This document shows, one piece after another, positions 8,553 through 17,000 of a DNA stretch of 64,000 bases. This stretch comes from Ancylothrix sp036704045 (GTDB lineage Bacteria; Cyanobacteriota; Cyanobacteriia; Cyanobacteriales; Oscillatoriaceae): NCBI GenBank assembly GCA_036704045.1, contig DATNQM010000005.1, positions 124,001 through 188,000 on the forward strand. Direction: 5' to 3'. The notes under the pieces are model-generated. The model searched no databases. It had not been told where the DNA came from and was given only the letters and a program-made list of their open reading frames with translations. Position numbers and translations under genes: made by a program. Positions within the stretch are counted from its first letter, which is position 1; each line of letters opens with the position of its first letter.

Positions 8553-11500
8553 TTGTTTGAAGTGCGTCAATATTACAAAAATATTATGAACCAGGATAGG
8601 GAGCTTGCCCCCCCACCCTCTCATTCCCTGTCTCTTCAACAATTAGAAGCGATTACCGAACAATCTCGCCTCTTATTTCTGGAAGAAGAAGCGCCTGAAA
8701 ATCTCGCCATTCTTAAACAAGGAATTTTTAATTTAATTACAAAACAACAAAGTTTAAGTTCCAAAGAATATACTGTTTTAATTCGGGCATCCCACACCCT
8801 CAAAGGGGGTGCCGGTATTGCTCAGTTGCCCAAAATTTGCCACCTCGCCCACCAGCTTGAAGATTTATTTGAACAACTAATTGAGTTTCCGAAAGACGAA
8901 GCAAAAATAGAACTCATTGCTGAGAAATTTCAACAAATTTATGAATTAATTAATTTAGAGTCTCTTGATTTAAATTTAAATCTTCCGACCGAAAAAACTT
9001 CGGAAGAAATAAGTCACCATGTTAGTTTTTCTGATGTTATAAATTCTCCTCTTTGCCCAGAAGATTCGCTTTCTGTTTCTTTAGAAATAGATGAAATTTC
9101 CCAGTTTTTTACTGACTTTTCAAGAGAAACTCCCTCTCAGCAAGCTTTTATAAAAAATTCTCTTTCTGTTGAACTCGAAAAATATCTCCAGCGTCTTGAA
9201 GCTTTTTTGCCATCAACTTCCCCCGACAACCAAAAAGACTTTTTTAGTTCCGAAGAAAATTATTATAAGGAAAGTGGATTACTGAGTTTTCGAGCTTTTA
9301 ATTTTGTTGGTAATGATTCAGTTTTTTCTGCGGATAAGCAAGCGCTTTCTTCTTCGCCATCTGTTACTGGTAATCAGCTTAATTTAAAGCTTCCAGAAGA
9401 GGTGCCGGTTGCCGAAGAAACTTCTGTATATTTTTCTGAAAATATTAAAGATGCGCTCAATAATTTTGCTGAAGAAATTACTTTATTGAGCGAAGTTTTT
9501 AATTTGTTTTTTTTAGAAAAAATGGCTTGCTTAATCAGAATAAAGGTTCAAAGCGATTTTTATTCCTTAGAGGATTTTACTAGAGAACTTTGTCATAAAA
9601 TTAGAAATTGGAAAGAACAAATTCTCGACAAAATAACCTCGTTTGAATCAAAAAATGATAATTTAGCAGAAGAAAAAACTGTTGTTCAATCAAACACCGA
9701 AGAAGCTGAAAATATCCAATTAGCACAAAATGATCAAGTTAAAAAATCAGAAGTTAAAGAAGAATTATTAACAATTCCAGACAGGTTTTTAAAATATATT
9801 GTAGCTAAACCTGATAAAAATTTAGCTACATCAGCTTCCTTGACACTTCGTGTACCGGCCCACGAATTTGACAGACTAAGCGACACAGTAGGGGAATTAT
9901 TTATCAATTACGAAAAACTTTCCCAATATCAACAACAACTTTCTCAAACTAGCCGCAATCTTAAAAAACAAATTCAACAACTTAAGTCTCTCAATAATTA
10001 CTCTAAAAAAGACAATACAATTTTAAGTCGAAATCGGCAGCAAATGCCAACAACAAAAGACGAGATTGACGAAGAAAGTATTTATTTAAATAACAATGCT
10101 TTATTCACTCAAGTAAGACAAAATGAGACTTCAATAAATGAAGTAAAAAATTCTATTTCACCAAAAGATTTTACTTCAGAACATTTGAATAAACCATTAA
10201 ATAGAACCATTTTTAATGGGGATTTTCAAGACTTTTATGAATTAGTTGTACAAATTAATGAAAGTAGATCGGATATAGATTTGCTGACTAGAGAATTTCA
10301 AGAAACCCTTGATATACTCCACAATTCTCTACACAACTTAAACGAAAACTTAACACAATCTAGGTTGGTAAATTTTGGCCTACTTACCGATAGGTTTCAA
10401 GCTTCTTTGCAAACTCTTAATCAACAATATGATAAAACTGTTGAATTGGTTGTGGAAGGCAAAAATTTACTTATAGATCAAGCCCTTTTACAACAACTAA
10501 ATACTCCTTTAACACATCTATTTCGCAATGCTTTTGATCATGGCATTGAAACAGCTTCCGAAAGGCTGAAAGCCGGTAAACCCAAAATAGCTAAAATATA
10601 TTTAAATGCTCAAATATCAGGGAATTATTTAACAATTTCTTTGCAAGATGATGGCCGGGGTATTGATATCAAAAATATCTATAATCGGGCTAAACAAATG
10701 GGTTTAATTGACACCTCAACTCCCATAGAAAAATTTAAAAAACAAGAAATTTTAGATTTTCTTTTTTCGGCTGGCTTTTCTACTGCGGCACAAAAAAGTG
10801 ATTTGTCTGGGCGTGGGGTAGGTTTAGATATTGTTCGCTATCAAATCAGTCGAATGCGTGGAACTGTTCAAGTAGAAACCCGCGTCGGATATGGCACAAA
10901 ATTTACAATAAATGTTCCTTTTAAACTTAGAGTTGTGAAGCTTTTATTCTGCCGTTGTGGTACTCACAATTTAGCTATTCCTTGTTTAAATATTTTAGAA
11001 ATTATCAATTTATTGGATCACCCCTTTTTTGTAAAATCAAACAATAAATTAAGAGAACAAAAACCTACTAATTATGTTGTCTGGAACGGCAAAAATATTA
11101 GGGTTTTTTCCTTAATAGATTTATTGGAATACGGACGTGATACCAGTATAGAATCTACCCAAAACCCTCCCCCAGTCGGACTCGTTTTAGAAGTCAATAA
11201 TGAACCAATTGTTTTGGCTGTAGATGCCATTCTTCAAGAATGTGAATTAGTGATTAAACCCTTTGATGAAACTGTCCCAGTTCCTTCCTATTTGGCGGGA
11301 TGTACTGTATTAGGAAATGGCGAAATTGTCCCGGTTATTTCTCCCCAAGATTTAAGGGAAAAAATTATCCCTAGCCAATCAACTATAGACCAAATAATTT
11401 CTTCTTTTTATTTAGAAAACAACAGCGAAACAACCGGTTTACAACAAGAATGGAATGACTTACAATCTGCTGTCTCAATTGTTGAGGAAATTCAAAGAGA

Positions 11501-11948
11501 AGATTTAGATAATCGGGAAATTAAGGAGCAACCTTTAGAGATTACTTACTCTACATTATCCACTGCTTTTTGCATCCCAAAACCGGCCATTTTAATTGCC
11601 GATGACTCTATAGCGGTTCGACGAGCTTTAGATCAGCTTTTAAGTCAAGCAGGGTATCATGTTACTCAGTGTAATGATGGCAAAGCAGCTTTAGAAGAAC
11701 TAAAGCGTAGTGGGGCTACTTTTGACTTAGTTATTTCTGATTTAGATATGCCTCGTCTCAGTGGCTTTGAATTGCTGGCAAGTGTTCGATCTAATCCCCA
11801 TACCAGAAATGTACCTTTTGCTATTTTATCCTCGCGCGACAGTGAACAATGCCGACAACGCGCCGCATCCTATGGAGTCACAGCTTATTTTACTAAACCT
11901 TGGGAGCCAACTTTTTTACTCAATGAAATTGCTGCTTTATTAAGTTAA
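8553..11948 (+). CDS. cheA: Hybrid CheA histidine kinase (Hpt, HATPase, CheW-like, receiver)
   Basis: Up to 1131 aa. Domains: Hpt with phosphoacceptor H81 in RASHTLKGGAG; a long low-complexity acidic/serine linker (about 130-430); dimerisation region beginning LRVPAHEFDRL; HATPase about 646-790 (N box HLFRNAFDHGIE, G boxes DDGRGID and GRGVGLDIV); CheW-like domain about 797-945; receiver about 1009-1128 (phosphoacceptor in LVISDLDMPRLSG, lysine in FTKPW). It corresponds to PilL/PixL/HmpE. The frame starts with TTG at 8553, two bases after the MCP stop; ATG at 8586 is an alternative. Neither has a clear ribosome site, so coupling to the MCP gene is likely. Confidence 0.9.
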   Translation: MFEVRQYYKNIMNQDRELAPPPSHSLSLQQLEAITEQSRLLFLEEEAPENLAILKQGIFNLITKQQSLSSKEYTVLIRASHTLKGGAGIAQLPKICHLAHQLEDLFEQLIEFPKDEAKIELIAEKFQQIYELINLESLDLNLNLPTEKTSEEISHHVSFSDVINSPLCPEDSLSVSLEIDEISQFFTDFSRETPSQQAFIKNSLSVELEKYLQRLEAFLPSTSPDNQKDFFSSEENYYKESGLLSFRAFNFVGNDSVFSADKQALSSSPSVTGNQLNLKLPEEVPVAEETSVYFSENIKDALNNFAEEITLLSEVFNLFFLEKMACLIRIKVQSDFYSLEDFTRELCHKIRNWKEQILDKITSFESKNDNLAEEKTVVQSNTEEAENIQLAQNDQVKKSEVKEELLTIPDRFLKYIVAKPDKNLATSASLTLRVPAHEFDRLSDTVGELFINYEKLSQYQQQLSQTSRNLKKQIQQLKSLNNYSKKDNTILSRNRQQMPTTKDEIDEESIYLNNNALFTQVRQNETSINEVKNSISPKDFTSEHLNKPLNRTIFNGDFQDFYELVVQINESRSDIDLLTREFQETLDILHNSLHNLNENLTQSRLVNFGLLTDRFQASLQTLNQQYDKTVELVVEGKNLLIDQALLQQLNTPLTHLFRNAFDHGIETASERLKAGKPKIAKIYLNAQISGNYLTISLQDDGRGIDIKNIYNRAKQMGLIDTSTPIEKFKKQEILDFLFSAGFSTAAQKSDLSGRGVGLDIVRYQISRMRGTVQVETRVGYGTKFTINVPFKLRVVKLLFCRCGTHNLAIPCLNILEIINLLDHPFFVKSNNKLREQKPTNYVVWNGKNIRVFSLIDLLEYGRDTSIESTQNPPPVGLVLEVNNEPIVLAVDAILQECELVIKPFDETVPVPSYLAGCTVLGNGEIVPVISPQDLREKIIPSQSTIDQIISSFYLENNSETTGLQQEWNDLQSAVSIVEEIQREDLDNREIKEQPLEITYSTLSTAFCIPKPAILIADDSIAVRRALDQLLSQAGYHVTQCNDGKAALEELKRSGATFDLVISDLDMPRLSGFELLASVRSNPHTRNVPFAILSSRDSEQCRQRAASYGVTAYFTKPWEPTFLLNEIAALLS

Positions 11949-12017
11949 TAATTTACAAGATTTAGTATTTATTTCATTCTATCTTTCCTAAGTTTTTAAA
12001 AACTTAATATAAACAAT

Positions 12018-12074
12018 TTATACCCAATTCTATTTAAAAAGTATCTTTTTTTGGACTTTATAGAATTGGTATAA
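12018..12074. repeat. Imperfect inverted repeat after cheA
   Basis: TATACCCAATTCTAT at one end and its near-complement ATAGAATTGGTATA at the other, with an AT-rich middle including a T run. This resembles dispersed cyanobacterial TATACCAATTC-type repeats and may act as a 3' hairpin of the chemosensory transcript. Confidence 0.5.
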
Positions 12075-12149
12075 CTTTAATACTCATAAAATAAACTGCA
12101 TAAAAATTTTTTTTATCGCTTTGTTTTTGTCCGGACAACAAATCAGCGG

Positions 12150-12189
12150 CCCGTATCAGTAAAAAGAATCATTGATACGGGTATTTTTT
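12150..12189 (+). terminator. Rho-independent terminator or attenuator directly before a small ORF
   Basis: Perfect 9-bp stem CCCGTATCA (12150-12158) / TGATACGGG (12173-12181), then TATTTTTT running straight into the ATG at 12190. It may end the chemosensory operon, or act as an attenuator in front of the small secreted-protein gene, which has no ribosome site of its own. Confidence 0.7.
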
Positions 12190-12357
12190 ATGCGTCGCTA
12201 CGCCCCTTTGTTTGTCACAAGCTTGTTATTTATGACCATCACAACAAGTTTTTCCTCTTTATATGCCAACTCTCATGAATATCGAGTTGCCGGTACAGCG
12301 CAGACAGCCCAAGGCAACGATCCACCGGCACCCGATAGCGGCGGACGACGCAGATAA
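12190..12357 (+). CDS. Small putative secreted protein
   Basis: 55 aa from ATG 12190 (an in-frame TTG lies at 12172 inside the hairpin). It begins with two arginines, then a hydrophobic stretch LFVTSLLFMTITTSFSSLYA that reads as a signal peptide. The short mature part ends PPAPDSGGRRR. I do not recognise a family. The Pro-rich/GGRRR tail resembles the segment after the signal peptide of longer cyanobacterial secreted proteins, so it could be a truncated remnant. It is followed 52 bp later by another small secreted ORF. Confidence 0.4.
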   Translation: MRRYAPLFVTSLLFMTITTSFSSLYANSHEYRVAGTAQTAQGNDPPAPDSGGRRR

Positions 12358-12409
12358 AAGCAGGCAAATAATTTAATTCAGTCTATATCAGCGGGGTGCG
12401 GAATTACGA

Positions 12410-12634
12410 ATGGGAATCTCTCAATACAATACACCCCTTATGAAATCTTTTTGCTTGTTTTTGACCATTAGTTTATCGCTGGCTGCCACTGTTAATATCT
12501 CCTCAGCCCACACCAGCAAAACCAACTCTCCTACTTTTCAAACTGCCCAAACACCTCTTTTTTTTAACACTTCTGAAATCACTACTGATTGGGATTGCGA
12601 TCAACCCGGAGGAAATTGCCGCGAACAAAAATAG
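12410..12634 (+). CDS. Small putative secreted protein with two cysteines in the tail
   Basis: 74 aa from ATG 12410, or 64 aa from ATG 12440. The latter gives a typical signal peptide (MKSFCLFLTISLSLAATVNISSA). The mature part is about 40 aa and ends DWDCDQPGGNCREQK, with two cysteines seven residues apart that could form a disulfide. No family recognised. It sits between the chemosensory operon and a hairpin terminator, in the same direction as the small gene before it. Confidence 0.45.
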   Translation: MGISQYNTPLMKSFCLFLTISLSLAATVNISSAHTSKTNSPTFQTAQTPLFFNTSEITTDWDCDQPGGNCREQK

Positions 12635-12673
12635 GATTCTTGACTTTAGTTTTTAAAAAAGCATAAACACAAT

Positions 12674-12709
12674 TTTCAGGATGTACCACTGCTATATCCT
12701 GAATTTTTA
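12674..12709 (+). terminator. Hairpin terminator after the second small secreted gene
   Basis: Stem TTCAGGATGTA pairs imperfectly with TATATCCTGAA, followed by a T run. It lies 40 bp after the small ORF and before the convergent GGDEF/EAL gene. Confidence 0.6.
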
Positions 12710-12779
12710 AACGAAATTATACCCATCTACTTAGGCATAAAAATCAGTTTTTAAAAACCCAAAATATTCTCCGAAAAAA

Positions 12780-15700
12780 TTACCACTGTGGAGCATCAGC
12801 CATTAATAACTCAGCATCCGCCGCCGACACCGGCTTAGAAAAAAAATACCCCTGCCCATACTCACATTGAAGCGCCCAAAGCTGTACCAAATGCTTCTCG
12901 GTTTCTACCCCTTCAGCCACCACATACATCCCTAAATTGTGGGCTAACATAACAATAGCACGGACAATTTCAGAATTTTCATCATCGCCGCCCATTTCGT
13001 TTACAAAAGACCGATCAATTTTGAGAGTATTAATAGGAAAACGGTGTAAATAACTTAAAGAAGAATACCCCGTTCCAAAATCATCAATACACAAACCAAT
13101 ATTGCGGGAGCGTAACTCTTCTAAAGTAGAAATAGAAGTAGCAGCATTATCCATCAAAACACTTTCAGTAATTTCTAGTTTTAAACAACTTGGTTCAATG
13201 CCGGTACATTCCAAAATTTCGTCAATTTGAGAGAGCAAATTTGTTTGAGACAATTGCCGGCCAGAAAGATTAACACTCATCGTTAAATTATGCACAGAGC
13301 GAAAACGTTCTTGCCAGGCTTTTAGTTGACGACAAGCTTCATATAAAACCCACGTTCCCAAAGGAATAATTAAACCAGTTTCTTCAGCCACCGGAATAAA
13401 TTCTGCCGGCGAAACAATTCCCCTCTGAGGATGAACCCAACGAACCAAAGCCTCAAAACCTGCAATACGTCCCGTATCCAAAGCAATCAATGGTTGATAA
13501 TGTAAAACAAACGAAGAAGCCAAAACACTTAAACTCGATTCCAAACTACTGCCTTCTGGGCGAGTAAAGCCTGTTTCAGAAATCGCACGACGCAAATCAT
13601 TTTCTAAGCTCAACAAAACTATGGCACGCTCGTGCATTGCCTGCGTAAACACCACATAACGCGCTTTTCCTTCAGCTTTAGCGTGATACATAGCAATATC
13701 GGCATCTCTCAATAAATCTTCTGGTTGAAGATAGGGCCGGCCCCATAAAGACTGATCAGAGTTTTTGTCATCCGTACCCGTTACAATGTGACCGTAGGCT
13801 GCCGCAGCAATACCAATGCTGGCACTAGTAAAAACTTGATGGCCATTTAAATTTACCGGCATTGCTAATTCTTGTTGAATCCGCTCAGCAAAAGCTGTAG
13901 CACCATCAATATTGCTAATAGATGAAAGCAAAATAGTGAACTCGTCTCCACCCAGTCGCGCCACCACATCGCCCGGACGCACACAACTACTGAGGCGACG
14001 CGCCACAGCTACAAGAAACTGATCGCCCAAACTATGACCCAGACTATCATTGACGACTTTAAAGCGGTCTAAATCAAGAAATAGTAAAGCAAATAAACCG
14101 TTAGAACGCTGTTTTGCTTGGGTGATCGCCTGCTCAACACGGTTAATAAATAAAGTGCGGTTTGGCAGGCCGGTGAGGCCATCATGCCATGCCGCTTGTT
14201 CTAATTGTTCTTGCGCCCACTGTCGTTCCGTAATATCTGAACCATAAAGATGAATCACTCCCAGACTGGGGATGGGGTGATAACTCCAAGAAAAAATGCA
14301 GTCCTTAATGTTACGTTCAATATGCCTTTCGGAGGCTAGAGATGAAAGGCAATTATCGACTATAGAGTAGTGGTTAGTCGGCAATAATTGCATTGGATCA
14401 TTGAGATCCAATTTTTTAAGAATTTGTTTAGCTGCTGGGTTGAGATAAATTACATTGCCCCTCTTATCTGCTGCGAGGACAGGGTTGGGGTCATTTCTCG
14501 GAAATGCTGCTAGGCGTTTATTTTCTTCTTCGGCTGCTTTTTTGTCAGAAATGTCGGAAATTGAACCGGCTATGGTGTGAGGTTTGCCATTGCTATCGCC
14601 CCAAGCTACTCCTCGCGCCAGCATCCACCGATAGGATCCATTTTTGTCTAAAATTCTATGTTCGTTGCAAAAATAGGGCGTTAACCCGGCAAAATGCACG
14701 CTTAATTGTGCTTTCAGGCGTTCTATGTCGTCTGGGTGTACCCGCTTAAACCATTCATCGGGATGATTGCCAATTTCGTTGTCTGTATAAGGGTTACCGT
14801 TTTGTCTTGGTAGAGAGAAATATATTTCGTTAGTTTGTAAATTCCAATCCCACAACCCAAAAATTTCTCCACCTTCACCGGCTACTTCTGCCCTCCAAAC
14901 TTCCGTTAGTGTTGGTGATTTTTTACTCCTTTGAACTGGAATGTTATATTTAGTTTTGTTTGTTAAATTTTCTTGGTTTTTTATAGTGAAGTTTTGTGCT
15001 TCTTCGCTTTCATAATTTCCTTTATTTTTTTTTGGAGTTAATTCTAAGTTTTGAGATGTTTTATTGAATTGTCTCCACAAAACTATAATGCTTGTTACAC
15101 CTAATCCGATTAAAATTAGTGTGCCGGGGCCAACAATTACTAAATGCCAAATAAAGTTTATTTCTAAGGGAGAAGATGCGTTTTTCTTTACGTCATTCCA
15201 CGCTATTAAATACCATTTACTGCCCGAAATTGAAGTATAGGCGATTATTTTAAAAGGGCCATCTATCTTGCGGATGCCTTTTGTTTCTGACTTTCCATTT
15301 TTTAATGCAATTACCAAGGGAGAATTTTTATCTAGGGTTGTTTGTTTCGGTATTGGTTTAAAGGGAAATATTAGACTTCGGCTCTCTTGACTAAAAAGGG
15401 CTGTTTTTATTTTATTTTCACCGGCTCCTTTTTCAAGAATTTGATTAAGCCTATCAAGTTTAAATAATACTACCTTGGTTCCCACTACCTGAGACTTTTT
15501 ATCTAAAACCGGCACTTTTACTAACCAATAAGGTTTATTTTCTATCCACGTTAGTCCTTCCGAGTTTGCCGATGTGTCTGTTGCTGTCAATCCTATTTGA
15601 GCAATTAATTTATTACTGCTGTTATATTCTCTGATACCTGCAATTTCTGGATATTTTTTTAAAAGGTCTTCGATTTGGAAAAAAATCGTTTGTTTTGTAT

Positions 15701-16088
15701 TATTATTTTTTAAATTTTTTACTACCTTTATTGTTTGTTTTAAACCCGCCCTATCCTCCTGATAGTTTGGCATAATTTTAGCTTTGTCAGTAACACTAAT
15801 CGCTATATTTTTAAGGTTTTCTAAATATTCCTCCACTGCTTGACTTTTAAAAGTAGCAAAGGCTAACAAGTTGTTTTGTTGTTCTTGTTTTAAATCGTTA
15901 TAAAACTGCCACGCTCTCAGCCCCGTTGCGAAAGTTCCGATGATTGTCATCCCCAACACCACATAGGCTAGGGACAATACTATACTGTGGGCTGTGTTTT
16001 TATTGCCAGCCATGCTTGATTCCTGTGGTTTTTTCGCCCATTGGCTCTGGATTTTTTTGTATAAGATAACCACGTTGCTAGCTGACAT
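12780..16088 (-). CDS. Membrane diguanylate cyclase/phosphodiesterase (sensor-PAS-PAS-GGDEF-EAL)
   Basis: 1102 aa. TM1 is about 36-58 and TM2 about 312-335, enclosing a large extracytoplasmic sensor region of Cache character. PAS domains follow at about 395-515 (the first with PAC signature YRWMLARGVAWGD) and 525-620. The GGDEF motif is intact (ARLGGDEF near residue 714) with an RxxD inhibitory site (RPGD) five residues before it. The EAL domain is also intact: GFEALVRWVHP, LEITESVLM, DDFGTGYSSLSYL, VAEGVET. Both c-di-GMP synthesis and breakdown are possible. Start is ATG 16088, or more likely the Met at residue 26 (MAGNKNTAHS). Close to the chemosensory cluster and the surface adhesin, so a role in motility/attachment switching is plausible. 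Confidence 0.9.
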   Translation of the reverse strand: MSASNVVILYKKIQSQWAKKPQESSMAGNKNTAHSIVLSLAYVVLGMTIIGTFATGLRAWQFYNDLKQEQQNNLLAFATFKSQAVEEYLENLKNIAISVTDKAKIMPNYQEDRAGLKQTIKVVKNLKNNNTKQTIFFQIEDLLKKYPEIAGIREYNSSNKLIAQIGLTATDTSANSEGLTWIENKPYWLVKVPVLDKKSQVVGTKVVLFKLDRLNQILEKGAGENKIKTALFSQESRSLIFPFKPIPKQTTLDKNSPLVIALKNGKSETKGIRKIDGPFKIIAYTSISGSKWYLIAWNDVKKNASSPLEINFIWHLVIVGPGTLILIGLGVTSIIVLWRQFNKTSQNLELTPKKNKGNYESEEAQNFTIKNQENLTNKTKYNIPVQRSKKSPTLTEVWRAEVAGEGGEIFGLWDWNLQTNEIYFSLPRQNGNPYTDNEIGNHPDEWFKRVHPDDIERLKAQLSVHFAGLTPYFCNEHRILDKNGSYRWMLARGVAWGDSNGKPHTIAGSISDISDKKAAEEENKRLAAFPRNDPNPVLAADKRGNVIYLNPAAKQILKKLDLNDPMQLLPTNHYSIVDNCLSSLASERHIERNIKDCIFSWSYHPIPSLGVIHLYGSDITERQWAQEQLEQAAWHDGLTGLPNRTLFINRVEQAITQAKQRSNGLFALLFLDLDRFKVVNDSLGHSLGDQFLVAVARRLSSCVRPGDVVARLGGDEFTILLSSISNIDGATAFAERIQQELAMPVNLNGHQVFTSASIGIAAAAYGHIVTGTDDKNSDQSLWGRPYLQPEDLLRDADIAMYHAKAEGKARYVVFTQAMHERAIVLLSLENDLRRAISETGFTRPEGSSLESSLSVLASSFVLHYQPLIALDTGRIAGFEALVRWVHPQRGIVSPAEFIPVAEETGLIIPLGTWVLYEACRQLKAWQERFRSVHNLTMSVNLSGRQLSQTNLLSQIDEILECTGIEPSCLKLEITESVLMDNAATSISTLEELRSRNIGLCIDDFGTGYSSLSYLHRFPINTLKIDRSFVNEMGGDDENSEIVRAIVMLAHNLGMYVVAEGVETEKHLVQLWALQCEYGQGYFFSKPVSAADAELLMADAPQW

Positions 16089-16347
16089 TTATTTATATTT
16101 TCTTTGTTATCGACTATTGCTAGTTCGGCTGGAAGTATGAGGTTATCGACCATTGCTTTTGAGTTTATCTTCTTTATTGCTAGCCGTCAGACAAGCCTAT
16201 TTTATATCAATCAACCCTAACATTGCTACGCCAATTCTTTGCCACCAGCCTCTAAGCTTTAGGCTGTCCGCTACAGATCAAACGTTCTAATAGTCTCAAA
16301 AAATACTTTTGAGGCTGATGGCGTTAAATGCAGACGGCTGATAGCTG

Positions 16348-16686
16348 CTAAGTCACCGCTGAAAGTTCATTGACTATTTTTAACCGGCCTCGACAAATAG
16401 CGCGCAATAGCCGGTCTACGGAAAGTCTTTCTTCTTCGGGCAATGTTTCATCCAACACCGCAGCCATCAAGCCGTAGCGGTCTGCTAAAGTGATGTATCC
16501 GGTGGTGGCTGTAGAGGCAACCAGTTCTGCAATCGCACCGGGTAGCAAGAGTATGGGGAATAATATCATTTTGGATTTTAAATTTTGAATTTTAGATTTT
16601 AAATTTCCCGTTGCATAACCTATTTCCGGCTTTTGAATCGCTTTTGTGTTATCAAAATCATTTGTTTGCTCCGCCATATATAACAT
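16348..16686 (-). CDS. Small conserved cyanobacterial protein, 5' end overlapping a dispersed repeat
   Basis: 112 aa from ATG 16686, but residues 28-39 read NLKSKIQNLKSK, the translation of an AT-rich repeat often found between cyanobacterial genes (16570-16610). The conserved-looking part begins at Met40 (16569): a hydrophobic LFPILLLPGAIAELVAS, then ITLADRYGLMAAVLDETL and a charged ERLSVDRLLRAICRGRLKIVNEL. The true protein may be 73 aa from 16569. I know similar small proteins from cyanobacteria but no function. Confidence 0.6.
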   Translation of the reverse strand: MLYMAEQTNDFDNTKAIQKPEIGYATGNLKSKIQNLKSKMILFPILLLPGAIAELVASTATTGYITLADRYGLMAAVLDETLPEEERLSVDRLLRAICRGRLKIVNELSAVT

Positions 16687-16897
16687 AATTATTTAGGATA
16701 AACACGACTATTATAGTATCAAGTCTTTTTTGCTTTTTTTCAATGATTATTAGTCAGGTTTTCTAGTGATATTTTGTTTGTAAAAAGTTGATTAATATCT
16801 CTGAAATTTTGTGATTTATATCGCAAATTTATGTGATTATAATTTGGGTGCAGTGTGATTTAAATAACTAAATAAAGTGATTAAAGCCAATTTTAGC

Positions 16898-16913
16898 TGT
16901 GACGTAAATCACT
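16898..16913. promoter_or_regulatory. CRP-like palindrome TGTGA-N6-TCACT
   Basis: TGTGACGTAAATCACT matches the CRP/SyCRP1 consensus (TGTGA N6 TCACA) at nine of ten fixed positions. It lies about 210 bp upstream of the small gene at 16686 and downstream of the adhesin. Function is inferred from the sequence only. Confidence 0.35.
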
Positions 16914-16941
16914 ATAAAAAAAGAAAAATATAAAAATTTTT

Positions 16942-16981
16942 AGGCAAAAAGTAGGGAGCCTTATCTATAAGCCCCCTACTA
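16942..16981 (-). terminator. Rho-independent terminator of the RTX adhesin
   Basis: On the minus strand a stem AGTAGGG/CCCTACT (16974-16980 with 16950-16956), extended by inner CTTAT/ATAAG pairing, is followed by TTTTTG. It starts about 20 bp after the adhesin stop. Confidence 0.8.
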
Positions 16982-17000
16982 GTGATTGAAAAAAATAAGT

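Larger units (their letters stand above)
16687..17000. other. Intergenic region with a CRP-like palindrome and terminator
   Basis: 314 bases between the small protein gene (upstream side) and the end of the RTX adhesin gene. Contains several GTGATT half-sites between 16809 and 16883, the palindrome at 16898-16913 and the adhesin terminator. Confidence 0.5.
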
